Assembly: GCA_002317135.1 (NCBI GenBank)
Contig: DCIX01000007.1
Coordinates: 1-63,633 of the forward strand
DNA from: Bacteroidales bacterium UBA1715
GTDB taxonomy: Bacteria; Bacteroidota; Bacteroidia; Bacteroidales; UBA1715
Length of the DNA: 63,633 nucleotides
Reading direction: 5' to 3'
The notes beneath the pieces were generated by a model that worked only from the letters and a program-made list of their open reading frames with translations, was not told the DNA's origin and did not search any database. The first letter of the stretch is position 1. Each line of letters opens with the position of its first letter. This document shows, one piece after another, positions 44,471 to 53,343 of the stretch. The position numbers and the translations under genes are program-made.

Positions 44471-45299
44471 CACAATCTTATTGCTATGTGCCATAGGCAT
44501 TTTGGCGGGACTGGCGTTGTATTTCGTTGCAAAGAAATTTAAGACGGAAGAAAATCCACTTTATGATGAAGTGGAATCAATGTTACCAGGAGCCAATTGC
44601 GGTGGTTGCGGTTATCCGGGATGTCGCAAGTTAGCAGAAAAAATGGTAGACTCTCCTACCTTGGAAGGTTTATACTGTTCCGTTGGCGGAAATGAAACCA
44701 TGGAAAAAATCGCGTCTTTTTTGGGCAAAGCTGCCGCACAAAAAGAAATGCAAGTTGCTGTTGTTCGTTGCAATGGTTCTTGCGACAAACGCGAAAAACT
44801 AGTTAACTATGAAGGTATTCAGTCTTGTGCTTTTGCTGCTAATTTCTCGGCAGGCGATACAGGCTGTTCTTTTGGTTGTATTGGCTTCGGTGATTGCGAA
44901 GCTGTATGTCAATTTGGTGGAATAAAAATTAACAAAGAAACTCTCCTACCAGAAGTTGACACTGCACTTTGTACAGCTTGCGGACAATGTGTAAATGCTT
45001 GTCCTAAACATATTATAGAACTACGAAAGACGAACAAAAAAGACATGAAAATTTATGTCGCTTGTTCTAACAAAGATAAAGGTGCTGTTGCCAGAAAAGC
45101 ATGCACAGCCGCATGTATTGGCTGCGGAAAGTGTACGAAAGTCTGCCCTAACGAAGCTATTGTCGTAACAGATTTTCTTGCATACATAGATGCAAATGCT
45201 TGTAAACTTTGTAGAAAATGTGTCGAAGCTTGTCCTACTGGTGCAATTACAGAGACAAATTTTCCAGTAAGAAAAAAAGCAGAAGAAACAAACAGTTAA
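44454..45299 (+). CDS. rnfB: Rnf electron transport complex subunit B
   Basis: RnfB carries electrons from ferredoxin into the Rnf pump. The 281-residue protein has a membrane anchor (about 1-25), then the Fe-S domain with NCGGCGYPGC and a later Cys. A cysteine group in CSFGCIGFGDC follows, then three ferredoxin-type motifs (CTACGQCVNACP, CIGCGKCTKVCP, CKLCRKCVEACP). More clusters than the minimal RnfB fits clostridial and bacteroidal forms. It overlaps rseC by 17 bases and lies 12 bases before rnfC. Confidence 0.95.
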   Translation: MTTIINTILLLCAIGILAGLALYFVAKKFKTEENPLYDEVESMLPGANCGGCGYPGCRKLAEKMVDSPTLEGLYCSVGGNETMEKIASFLGKAAAQKEMQVAVVRCNGSCDKREKLVNYEGIQSCAFAANFSAGDTGCSFGCIGFGDCEAVCQFGGIKINKETLLPEVDTALCTACGQCVNACPKHIIELRKTNKKDMKIYVACSNKDKGAVARKACTAACIGCGKCTKVCPNEAIVVTDFLAYIDANACKLCRKCVEACPTGAITETNFPVRKKAEETNS

Positions 45300-45311
45300 A
45301 ACCGTAACCTT

Positions 45312-46643
45312 ATGAAAACCTTTACTATAGGTGGCGTACACCCTAAAGAAAATAAACTATCAAAAGGAGAAAAAATTACAGTTGCTCCTATTCCAGAGCG
45401 TGTAATGATTCCTCTTTCTCAACATGTTGGTGCCCCTGCTACTCCTACTGTTGCCGTTGGGGACACAGTTAAAGTCGGCACAAAAATCGGTGAAAGTGCA
45501 GGATTCGTATCCGCATGTGTTCACTCATCAGTTTCTGGTACCGTTGAAAAAATAGATATGTTTCCTGACCTATCTGGTATCAAAAAACAAATGATTGTTA
45601 TAAAAACTGATGGTCAAGATGAATGGGAAGATTCAATCATAAAATCATCTGATTTACAGAAAGATATCAGTGGTTTTTCACCTGAATTTATTAAAGAAAA
45701 AATATTTGCAGCTGGTATTGTCGGTATGGGTGGTGCAACATTCCCTATGGGTGTAAAATTAACTCCTCCAAAAGATGTCACGATTGACAAACTTTTAATT
45801 AATGGTGTTGAATGTGAGCCATATCTAACTGCTGACCATGCACTTATGCTTGAAAAAGCAGAAGAAATTTGTGTCGGTATTGAACTTATTAAGAAAGTAT
45901 TAGGAATTTCGACTGCACTAGTTGGTATCGAAAACAATAAACCAGATGCTATTGCAAAAATGCAACAGGTTGCTGCAACATATCAAGGTATCGAAATTGT
46001 TCCATTACAAGTAAAATATCCACAAGGTAGCGAAAAACATCTTATTCAAGCATTAACCGGACGCGAAGTTCCTTCGAGACAATTACCTGCATCAGTTGGA
46101 GTAATTGTTTGTAATGTTGCTTCTGCTTTTGCTGTTTACGAAGCTGTTATAAAAAACAAACCTCTTATCGAAAGAATTGTAACAGTTACAGGAACTGGCT
46201 TACAAAAACCTTCTAACCTACTTACAAGAATTGGAACAAGCTTCAATGATCTTTTAGGTTCTATTGGTGGTGTTCCAGAAGGTACAGATAAAATAATTTC
46301 TGGAGGACCTATGATGGGACGAGCAATACGCTCTATTGATGTCCCTGTAATGAAGGGAACTTCTGGTATTTTATGTATGACCGAAAAAGAAGCCCATAGA
46401 CAAAAAGAAACAAATTGTATTCGTTGTGGCCGTTGTGTTGATGGTTGTCCAATGGGACTTGAACCATATTTGCTTTATACCCTTTCGAAAAAAGCAATGT
46501 ATGCCGAACTTAATGACCATAATGTAACAGATTGTTTTGAATGTGGATCATGCTCTTTTTCTTGTCCTGCACATAAACCATTGTTGGATTACATTCGATT
46601 AGGAAAACCTAAAGCTATACAACTTCTTAATGCATCAAAATAA
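45312..46643 (+). CDS. rnfC: Rnf electron transport complex subunit C
   Basis: RnfC is the NADH-binding peripheral subunit. The 443-residue protein has a biotin/lipoyl-like N-terminal domain and the flavin/NADH-binding central domain (AAGIVGMGGATFPMGVKL, LLINGVECEPYLTADHALM). Near the C-terminus are two [4Fe-4S] motifs, CIRCGRCVDGCPMGLEPYLL and CFECGSCSFSCPAHKPLLDY. The usual Gly-rich and acidic residues of the NADH site are present. It precedes rnfD. Confidence 0.96.
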   Translation: MKTFTIGGVHPKENKLSKGEKITVAPIPERVMIPLSQHVGAPATPTVAVGDTVKVGTKIGESAGFVSACVHSSVSGTVEKIDMFPDLSGIKKQMIVIKTDGQDEWEDSIIKSSDLQKDISGFSPEFIKEKIFAAGIVGMGGATFPMGVKLTPPKDVTIDKLLINGVECEPYLTADHALMLEKAEEICVGIELIKKVLGISTALVGIENNKPDAIAKMQQVAATYQGIEIVPLQVKYPQGSEKHLIQALTGREVPSRQLPASVGVIVCNVASAFAVYEAVIKNKPLIERIVTVTGTGLQKPSNLLTRIGTSFNDLLGSIGGVPEGTDKIISGGPMMGRAIRSIDVPVMKGTSGILCMTEKEAHRQKETNCIRCGRCVDGCPMGLEPYLLYTLSKKAMYAELNDHNVTDCFECGSCSFSCPAHKPLLDYIRLGKPKAIQLLNASK

Positions 46644-46681
46644 ATAAACAAATAAAACAAACGGAATAAAAAAACAAAACT

Positions 46682-47653
46682 ATGCTTTCAGTATCTCCAT
46701 CGCCTCATTATCAATCGGATACAAGCACAACTCGCTTGATGTGCAATGTTCTGATTGCTCTTGTACCGGCGCTCATTTTTTCAGTTGTCGTTTTCGGCTT
46801 CTCTGCTTTATTGCTGACTGCCGTTGCCGTTATCTCATGTCTATTTTTTGAATTTGCCATAGATAAATGGTTACTAAAAAACGAAGATATTTCTATAAAA
46901 GATTGTTCTGCAATAATTACAGGCGTTCTTTTGTCATTTAATTTACCGAACAATCTTCCTATTTGGATGGTTATTATTGGTAGTTTGGTTGCTATTGGTA
47001 TTGCAAAAATGTCTTTTGGTGGCTTAGGTTGCAATATTTTTAACCCAGCTCTAGTTGGACGCGTGTTCCTTCTTATTTCTTTCCCTGCAGACATGACAAC
47101 ATGGTCAAAAGTATCAGACTACACAATCGACGGAACATCTGGTGCTACTCCACTTGGACTTTTAAAAGAAAGCATACTTAGTGGAAAAACTATCTCTCAA
47201 ATTTCATTACCATCAGTTCAGGATTTGTTTATCGGAAACATTGGTGGTAGTCTTGGAGAAATATCTGTTATTGCCTTACTTGTTGGTGGAATATACTTAA
47301 TTTGCACAAAAACAATATCTTGGCATATCCCTGTTAGCATTTTAGGAACAATGTTCTTATTCTCTGGTATTTTGTATCTTGTAAATCCAGAATTGAATGC
47401 TAACCCACTATTCCACATTTGTTCTGGTGGTGCAATGTTAGGCGCTATTTTTATGGCAACAGATTACACAACATCACCAATGACTGCAAAAGGGAAATTA
47501 CTTTTTGGCTTTGGAATAGGAATATTAACTATAATTATACGTCGATTTGGCGCATATCCAGAAGGTATGTCTTTTGCAATATTAATAATGAATGCATTAA
47601 CACCTCTTATCAATAAAATGCAACCACATCGTTACGGAACTAAAAAACAATAA
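46682..47653 (+). CDS. rnfD: Rnf electron transport complex subunit D
   Basis: RnfD is a polytopic membrane subunit with covalently bound FMN. The 323-residue protein has about nine hydrophobic segments and the flavinylation motif in DGTSGATPLGLL (Thr, about residue 157). Family segments include FGGLGCNIFNPALVGRVFL and the FMATDYTTSPMTAKGKL region near the end. The stop is four bases from rnfG. Confidence 0.95.
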   Translation: MLSVSPSPHYQSDTSTTRLMCNVLIALVPALIFSVVVFGFSALLLTAVAVISCLFFEFAIDKWLLKNEDISIKDCSAIITGVLLSFNLPNNLPIWMVIIGSLVAIGIAKMSFGGLGCNIFNPALVGRVFLLISFPADMTTWSKVSDYTIDGTSGATPLGLLKESILSGKTISQISLPSVQDLFIGNIGGSLGEISVIALLVGGIYLICTKTISWHIPVSILGTMFLFSGILYLVNPELNANPLFHICSGGAMLGAIFMATDYTTSPMTAKGKLLFGFGIGILTIIIRRFGAYPEGMSFAILIMNALTPLINKMQPHRYGTKKQ

Positions 47654-47656
47654 GCT

Positions 47657-48274
47657 ATGTCACAGAAATTAGAATCTTCTTTAAAAAACATGGTTATTGT
47701 CTTATTTGTAATAACCTTCGTTGCTGGTATTTCGTTGGCACTTGTTCAACAAATTACCTTAGACCCTATAAATGCTGCTCATCAACAAAAACAAATAGAT
47801 GCAATTTCTATTGTTGTACCTGAATTTGACAACAATCCTCTTGATTGTTGCTCAAAAGTTGCTGTTGACGGAGATAGCGTCTCTATTTATAAAGCAACAA
47901 AAAACAATGAACCTGTTGGATATGCAATTTTAAGTTCAACAAATTCAGGATTTGGCGGATTTGTACAAGTTATGGTTGGCTTACAACCAGACGGAACAAT
48001 ATATAATACTTCGGTAGTTTCACACCAAGAAACTCCTGGTTTGGGCGACCGAATGACAACAGACAAATTCCGTAATCAATTCCAAGGATTTGACTGCGAA
48101 AAACAAAAAGCAATCGTCAAAAAAGACGGTGGCGATGTTGATGCACTTACTGCTGCAACAATAAGTTCTAGAGCTTTCTGTTCTACAATCCGTAAAGCAT
48201 ACAATGCATATCTTGCATTAAACAATCAATCAACTTGCACTGACGGTCAATCAGGTGCCACAAAACACGAATAA
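47657..48274 (+). CDS. rnfG: Rnf electron transport complex subunit G
   Basis: RnfG has one transmembrane segment (about 12-31) and a periplasmic flavin domain. The 205-residue protein carries GYAILSSTNSGFGGFVQVMV, the turn ETPGLGDRM and the C-terminal flavinylation motif DALTAATIS, whose Thr holds FMN. It forms the electron path with RnfD across the membrane. It lies three bases from rnfE. Confidence 0.94.
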   Translation: MSQKLESSLKNMVIVLFVITFVAGISLALVQQITLDPINAAHQQKQIDAISIVVPEFDNNPLDCCSKVAVDGDSVSIYKATKNNEPVGYAILSSTNSGFGGFVQVMVGLQPDGTIYNTSVVSHQETPGLGDRMTTDKFRNQFQGFDCEKQKAIVKKDGGDVDALTAATISSRAFCSTIRKAYNAYLALNNQSTCTDGQSGATKHE

Positions 48275-48277
48275 GTT

Positions 48278-48862
48278 ATGGCTGATATAAAAAATTTAAC
48301 ACGAGGAATTATCAAGGAGAATCCAATTTTTTCTCTCCTTTTGGGTATGTGTCCAACCCTTGGCGTAACTACCTCAGGAACAAACGGTATGTGTATGGGA
48401 CTAGCAACTATGTTTGTACTTATAATGTCAAATATGGTTATCTCTATCATTAAAAATGTAATACCTAACAAAGTACGAATACCTGCTTTTATTGTCATAA
48501 TAGCAACATTCGTAACTATTATTCAATTACTTATGGAAGCGTATGTTCCTGCCTTGTTTGAACAACTTGGTTTATATATTCCATTAATTGTGGTAAACTG
48601 TATCATTCTTGGTCGAGCAGAATCTTTCGCTTCGAAAAACGGTGTTATTGACTCTATTCTTGACGGAATTGGTATGGGATTAGGATTTACACTTGCCCTT
48701 ACCCTACTTGGACTTGTAAGAGAAATGCTTGGAGCAGGAACAATCTTCGGATGGAATTTCTTAGGAATGGAAGATCCTAAAACAATGTTGGTATTCATTT
48801 TACCTCCAGGAGCATTCTTAGTTTTGGCATATTTAATTGCAATAATTAAAAAGAACAACTAA
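48278..48862 (+). CDS. rnfE: Rnf electron transport complex subunit E
   Basis: RnfE is a six-helix membrane subunit related to RnfA that helps couple electron flow to ion pumping. The 194-residue protein has the segments ENPIFSLLLGMCPTLGVTT, YIPLIVVNCIILGRAESFA and GLGFTLALTLLGLVREMLG, with the family's conserved Cys residues. It lies 13 bases before rnfA. Confidence 0.95.
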   Translation: MADIKNLTRGIIKENPIFSLLLGMCPTLGVTTSGTNGMCMGLATMFVLIMSNMVISIIKNVIPNKVRIPAFIVIIATFVTIIQLLMEAYVPALFEQLGLYIPLIVVNCIILGRAESFASKNGVIDSILDGIGMGLGFTLALTLLGLVREMLGAGTIFGWNFLGMEDPKTMLVFILPPGAFLVLAYLIAIIKKNN

Positions 48863-48875
48863 AAACTAAATTACT

Positions 48876-49472
48876 ATGGCATATTTACTCATTATTATAT
48901 CGGCTGTTTTTGTAAACAACATCGTATTAAGTCAGTTTTTGGGAATCTGCCCATTCTTGGGAGTTTCTAAAAAAGTAAATACAGCAATCGGAATGTCCGG
49001 TGCCGTAATGTTCGTATTAGTACTTGCTACAATGGTTACCTACATTCTAAACAAGTATGTTTTAGTACCACTAAATATTGAATTCTTACAAACAATTAGT
49101 TTCATTCTCATTATTGCTTCATTAGTCCAAATGGTTGAAATTGTACTAAAAAAAGTCTCTCATTCATTATATGAAGCATTAGGTGTATTTCTACCATTGA
49201 TTACGACAAACTGTTGTGTATTAGGTGTTTCTATGTTGGCTTTGGATTTACCAAGTAAATATTCTTTTGTTGAAGAAGGTTCTTTAGCATTAGCCATTGT
49301 TTTTGCATTTGCAAACGCTCTTGCATTCGGTCTTGCATTAGTTTTATTTGCTGGAATTCGTGAACAAATTCAACTTACCGATATTCCTAAAAGATTGCAA
49401 GGTACTCCTATTTCACTCATTGCCGCAGGTTTGTTGGCATTAGCATTTATGGGATTCTCTGGATTAGTATAA
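48876..49472 (+). CDS. rnfA: Rnf electron transport complex subunit A
   Basis: RnfA is the inverted partner of RnfE and forms the ion path. The 198-residue protein has six hydrophobic segments and the motifs NNIVLSQFLGICPFLGV, LGVFLPLITTNCCVLGVS and ALVLFAGIREQI, with a conserved Cys pair thought to hold an Fe-S cluster at the dimer centre. It closes the complete B-C-D-G-E-A set. Confidence 0.96.
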   Translation: MAYLLIIISAVFVNNIVLSQFLGICPFLGVSKKVNTAIGMSGAVMFVLVLATMVTYILNKYVLVPLNIEFLQTISFILIIASLVQMVEIVLKKVSHSLYEALGVFLPLITTNCCVLGVSMLALDLPSKYSFVEEGSLALAIVFAFANALAFGLALVLFAGIREQIQLTDIPKRLQGTPISLIAAGLLALAFMGFSGLV

Positions 49473-49495
49473 TAAAATAATAAAATAATAAAATT

Positions 49496-50050
49496 ATGAA
49501 AAAGAAAATTTTTTATGCCGTAATGGCCTTACTTACAAGTATTTCGTTTGTAAGTTGTGGTGATGAAGAAAATAAATCTTCAGAATCAGACATTTTAAAA
49601 AAAATAACTGATAATCAAGCATTTTATGATGGAAAGTCAAGTGATGTTGAATATCATCTTGCCATTAGACCTGCAAATGCAGAATATGAAGATGAAGGGG
49701 CACATTATCTTGATATAATGGGTGGAGATTTTCAAGGAAGATTTGACCTTGGCACTCCTTTACTTGGTTCTAAGATAGATTTGGCAAAACCTGCAGTTAA
49801 ACATCAATTTTCATTTGGATTTAGTTCTGGAAATGATGATTTCTTTGGTCTAGATTCATTTGAAAATAGTGTTCATTCATATATTGCAGATGTTCAATAC
49901 GAAAATGAATCTTGTTTTTCTTCTGGTTATATTATCATTGGAAAAAGCGACAAAGAATTTACTCTATCTCTTGTTGGTACTTTAAAAAATAATAAACAAG
50001 TTGCATTAAAGGTTGCAATTCCAGAAAAAGATTTTGAATATTGGAATTAA
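49496..50050 (+). CDS. Putative surface lipoprotein of unknown function
   Basis: The 184-residue protein has a lipoprotein signal (FYAVMALLTSISFVS before the Cys). The acidic CGDEE just after the Cys resembles the export signal that sends Bacteroidota lipoproteins to the cell surface. The rest is a beta-rich domain with many Asp, Glu and Ser and no known motif. It starts 23 bases after rnfA, but a functional link to Rnf is not apparent. Confidence 0.75.
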   Translation: MKKKIFYAVMALLTSISFVSCGDEENKSSESDILKKITDNQAFYDGKSSDVEYHLAIRPANAEYEDEGAHYLDIMGGDFQGRFDLGTPLLGSKIDLAKPAVKHQFSFGFSSGNDDFFGLDSFENSVHSYIADVQYENESCFSSGYIIIGKSDKEFTLSLVGTLKNNKQVALKVAIPEKDFEYWN

Positions 50051-50118
50051 AAACTTATTTCTTACGTTATTCTTCAATATAAGAAAATAACGCAGAAATA
50101 TCAGGATTCTTAAGTTCT

Positions 50119-50916
50119 ATGGAAACAACAACAGAAATAGTAGATGAGCAAAACTCACTTACAATTAAATCGGGAACAACTGTAGAAACTCGTATTACTC
50201 CACCCTCGGGTTTTGTTAGAGAAAAATGCGAAGAAAATACCTTTACTCAATATCTTCGTACTCTTCCACTAAAACCGTATGGTTCAAAAGTTCTTTTATT
50301 CGATAAATCAGAAAAGGATTATCAAGCAGGAACAAGTGCGGTAATAAATTTAGAAATCGGAAACACGGACCTTCAACAATGTGCCGATGCTGTAATACGA
50401 CTTCGTGCAGAATATTTATGGAAGCAAAAACGCTACGATGAAATTCACTTTAAGTTTACTAATGGTTTCAATGCTAGCTATGTTACATGGGCCGAAGGAA
50501 GTAGAATTAATGTAAAACTCAACAATGTAAGTTGGCAACAAACAGCCAATAAAGATTATTCATACGAAACGTTCCGTGAATATTTGGATAAAGTTTTCTT
50601 GTACGCAGGAAGCGCCTCATTAGCAAGAGAACTTGTTTCTGTTCAAATTAGCAAGATTCAGCCAGGAGATGTATTTATTCACGGCGGTCATCCCGAACAT
50701 GCAATGATGGTAATTGATGTGGTATCCAATCCTACATCTAAGCAAAAGGCATTTATTTGTTGTCAAAGTTTTATTCCTGCTCAAGAAATTGAAATCGTTA
50801 GAAATCTAAACGATTCCGAACATTCACCATGGTATATTGTAAATCCCAATGAAACAACTGTAGAATTTCCTCAATGGACATTTACAACATTTGAATTAAA
50901 GAGATTTCAAGAATAA
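50119..50916 (+). CDS. DUF4846 family protein
   Basis: The 265-residue protein matches DUF4846 in the segments VETRITPPSGFVRE, FTQYLRTLPLKPYGSKVLLF, DLQQCADAVIRLRAEYL, IHFKFTNGF and HPEHAMMVIDV. The last resembles a His/Asp arrangement seen in NlpC-like or amidase folds, but a catalytic Cys is not certain. Members are usually exported. Here the start is fixed by a stop just upstream and no signal peptide is present, so the protein may be cytoplasmic or the annotated start may be missing its leader. Function unknown. Confidence 0.8.
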   Translation: METTTEIVDEQNSLTIKSGTTVETRITPPSGFVREKCEENTFTQYLRTLPLKPYGSKVLLFDKSEKDYQAGTSAVINLEIGNTDLQQCADAVIRLRAEYLWKQKRYDEIHFKFTNGFNASYVTWAEGSRINVKLNNVSWQQTANKDYSYETFREYLDKVFLYAGSASLARELVSVQISKIQPGDVFIHGGHPEHAMMVIDVVSNPTSKQKAFICCQSFIPAQEIEIVRNLNDSEHSPWYIVNPNETTVEFPQWTFTTFELKRFQE

Positions 50917-50935
50917 AAACAGTTTTTCTATAATA

Positions 50936-50970
50936 AAAGTCCAATCATTTTATGGTTGGACTTTTTTATT
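50936..50970 (+). terminator. Terminator after the DUF4846 gene
   Basis: AAAGTCCAA at 50936-50944 pairs with TTGGACTTT at 50956-50964, followed by TTTATT. The outer AAGTCC/GGACTT base pairs are shared with the pta and ackA terminators. Confidence 0.85.
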
Positions 50971-50995
50971 ACACACAAATAAAGGCTAATATTAC

Positions 50996-51025
50996 AAAAA
51001 AGGCCATCGTTTCCAACAGCCTTTA
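50996..51025 (-). terminator. Terminator of the DUF1015 gene
   Basis: On the minus strand AAAGGC (51019-51024) pairs with GCCTTT (50999-51004), followed by more T. It lies 19 bases beyond the DUF1015 stop. Confidence 0.6.
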
Positions 51026-51043
51026 TTTATTAGAAAAATTTGA

Positions 51044-52294
51044 TTAAATCAAACTATGAAGAATCAAACCACTTCTCAATTTTGGTTCAAACCATGTTGA
51101 TTTTGGAGGCATAATTTCACCGCTATCAGCAATATTCATTAATTGATCCATAGATACTGGATATAATGCAAAAGCAGCTTGCATTTCTCCTGAATCTACG
51201 CGTTTTTTCAATTCTCCCAAACCGCGAATACCACCAACAAAATCAATTCTTTGACTTCTTCGCAAGTCTTGAATATCAAATAATGGAGAAAGAACTTGTT
51301 CTGTCAAAATTGTAACATCCAAAACACCAATTGGATCAGAATCATTGTATGTGCCTTCTTTAGCTGTTAGCGAATACCATTCTCCTGCCAAATACATAGA
51401 GAAATTATGCAATTTGTCTGGTTTATAAATGTCAGTACCTTTTTTCTCAACAACAAAAGACTTCTCTAATTTTGAAACTAACTCAGCTGGAGTCATTCCA
51501 TTCAAATCTTTCAAAACACGGTTGTAGTCAATAATTGTCAATTGGTTTGCTGGGAAGTTTACAGCCAAGAAATAGTTGTACTCTTCACTACCATCATGAT
51601 TTTTATTTGCCGAACGGCGTTCTGCACCTACACCAGCAGCAGCTGCTGTTCTATGGTGACCATCAGCAACATACAAGCAATCAACTTCGTTAGCAAACAA
51701 ATATTCAATTCTCTTGATTTTTGCATCGTTGTCTATTACCCAAACATGATGACCAACACCGTCTTCAGAAACGAAATTATAAACAGGATCAACCAAAATT
51801 GCATCATGAATAATCATATCCAATTCCAAATTGTTTTTGAATGCAAAAAACACTGGTTCAGCATTGAAATTTGTATGACGAACATGGTTTCTACGATCCT
51901 CTTCTTTATCTGGACGAGTTAATTCGTGTTTCTTAATGATATTATTTTCGTAATCAGCAACATACGCACCACCAACAATACCATATTGTGTACGACCATT
52001 CATTGTTTGTGCATAGATGTAATAGCAAGGTTTTTCGTCTTGAATAAGAACTTTTTCGTCAATCAATTTTTGGATTGCTGATTTTGCTGTATCATATACA
52101 AGTTGAGAGTGCAAATCAACATCTGCAGGTAAGTCAATTTCTGGCTTAATTACATGATAGAACGAATATTGATTGTCTCCAGCTTCTGCTTTTGCTTCTT
52201 CTGAATTCAATACATCGTATGGACGAGATGCAATTTTCTTTGCATATTCTTCGTTACAAGGACGAAATCCTTTGAATGGTTTTACTATTGGCAT
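51044..52294 (-). CDS. DUF1015 family protein, linked to serine synthesis
   Basis: The 416-residue protein starts with VKPFKGFRPCNEEYAKKIAS and RPYDVLN, as DUF1015 proteins do. It has the conserved DKEEDRRNHVRHTNF, a central CLYVADGHHRTAAA motif with the His pair, and DFVGGIRGLGEL. The biochemical role is not established. It follows serC and serA in the same direction and no phosphoserine phosphatase gene is nearby, so a role in serine metabolism is an inference from context. Its terminator follows. Confidence 0.9.
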   Translation of the reverse strand: MPIVKPFKGFRPCNEEYAKKIASRPYDVLNSEEAKAEAGDNQYSFYHVIKPEIDLPADVDLHSQLVYDTAKSAIQKLIDEKVLIQDEKPCYYIYAQTMNGRTQYGIVGGAYVADYENNIIKKHELTRPDKEEDRRNHVRHTNFNAEPVFFAFKNNLELDMIIHDAILVDPVYNFVSEDGVGHHVWVIDNDAKIKRIEYLFANEVDCLYVADGHHRTAAAAGVGAERRSANKNHDGSEEYNYFLAVNFPANQLTIIDYNRVLKDLNGMTPAELVSKLEKSFVVEKKGTDIYKPDKLHNFSMYLAGEWYSLTAKEGTYNDSDPIGVLDVTILTEQVLSPLFDIQDLRRSQRIDFVGGIRGLGELKKRVDSGEMQAAFALYPVSMDQLMNIADSGEIMPPKSTWFEPKLRSGLILHSLI

Positions 52295-52305
52295 TGTTAT
52301 AATGA

Positions 52306-52348
52306 TTAGTGATTAATGTTTAGTGACTAATTCTGCAATTAATCACTA
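52306..52348. repeat. TTAGTGATTAAT-type repeat between serA and DUF1015 genes
   Basis: Two direct copies of a TTAGTGAYTAA motif start near 52306 and 52320, and an inverted copy lies at 52338-52348. The first and third form an 11-bp perfect inverted repeat (52307-52317 with 52338-52348). It could be a hairpin that stabilises the mRNA or a binding site; no T tract follows. Confidence 0.6.
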
Positions 52349-52364
52349 AACTCTAATCGTTATT

Positions 52365-53285
52365 TTACTTGTTTACTTGGAATTTCTTATCACCAGTAGT
52401 GATGAAAGAAACAATTTGACGAGCTGCTGCTAAACCAGCATTAATGTTTGCTTCTGAAGTTTGAGCTCCCATTTTCTTAGGTGTTGAAAAATAACGACCT
52501 TCAAATTTAGAAAATTCTTCGTGAGCTGCTGGCATAATATCAGAAATGTATTTGATATCAGCACGATCGTTCATCAACTTAATCAAACCAGCTTCGTCGA
52601 TAACTTCTTTACGAGCAGTGTTAACTAAGATACCACCTTTCTTCATTTGGTTAACCATATCGTAGTTAATGCTGTTGATTGTTTCTGGAGTTGCAGGAAT
52701 GTGCAAAGAAACTACATCACAAGTTTTGAATAATTCATTTTGGTTTGCAACAGCTTTAACACCAGCAGCTTCAATAACTTCTGCAGGACAGAAAGCGTCG
52801 TATGCATAAACTTCCATACCGAAACCTTTAGCAACACGAGCAACATTACGGCCAACATTACCAAATGCCAAGATACCAAGTTTTTTACCCATCAATTCAG
52901 AACCAGATTTTCCATTGTAGAAATTACGAACTGCGAAAACCAACAAACCAAATACTAATTCTGCAACAGCATTAGCATTTTGTCCTGGAGTATTCATAAC
53001 AACAACGTTTTTAGCTGTAGCTGCAGCCAAGTCAACATTGTCATAACCAGCACCAGCACGAACAACGATTTTTAAGTTTTTACCAGCCTCCAATACTTCA
53101 GCATCAACTTTATCACTTCTGATAATGATTGCATCTGCATCAGCAACTGCATTCAATAAAGCAGATTTTTCTGTGTATGATTCTAATAAAGCAAATTCAA
53201 ATCCTGCTTTTTCTACGATTTCTTTAATACCGTCCACTGCAGCTTTTGCAAATGGTTTTTCGGTAGCAACAAGTACTTTTGTCAT
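52365..53285 (-). CDS. serA: D-3-phosphoglycerate dehydrogenase, short form with Lys at the active site
   Basis: SerA oxidises 3-phosphoglycerate to phosphohydroxypyruvate, the first step of serine synthesis. The 306-residue protein is the short form without ACT domain. It has the NAD fold LGILAFGNVGRNVARVA, the substrate residues VVRAGAGYDNVDL and the Arg in LVNTARKEVID. Where most enzymes have TPH.GA, this one has STPKKMGAQT, so the usual catalytic His is Lys (about residues 270-271). Lys-type enzymes of this kind are known from Entamoeba and Bacteroides relatives. It lies between serC and DUF1015. Confidence 0.93.
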   Translation of the reverse strand: MTKVLVATEKPFAKAAVDGIKEIVEKAGFEFALLESYTEKSALLNAVADADAIIIRSDKVDAEVLEAGKNLKIVVRAGAGYDNVDLAAATAKNVVVMNTPGQNANAVAELVFGLLVFAVRNFYNGKSGSELMGKKLGILAFGNVGRNVARVAKGFGMEVYAYDAFCPAEVIEAAGVKAVANQNELFKTCDVVSLHIPATPETINSINYDMVNQMKKGGILVNTARKEVIDEAGLIKLMNDRADIKYISDIMPAAHEEFSKFEGRYFSTPKKMGAQTSEANINAGLAAARQIVSFITTGDKKFQVNK

Positions 53286-53300
53286 TTTTATACAATTAAA

Positions 53301-53327
53301 AAAGGAGAAAGCAAAACTTTCTCCTTT
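53301..53327 (-). terminator. Terminator-like hairpin between serC and serA
   Basis: AAAGGAGAAAG at 53301-53311 pairs perfectly with CTTTCTCCTTT at 53317-53327 around a CAAAA loop. On the minus strand a T run follows. It would stop serC transcripts before serA, or act as partial attenuation inside the operon. Confidence 0.75.
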
Positions 53328-53343
53328 CTGTGTTTAACATCAA

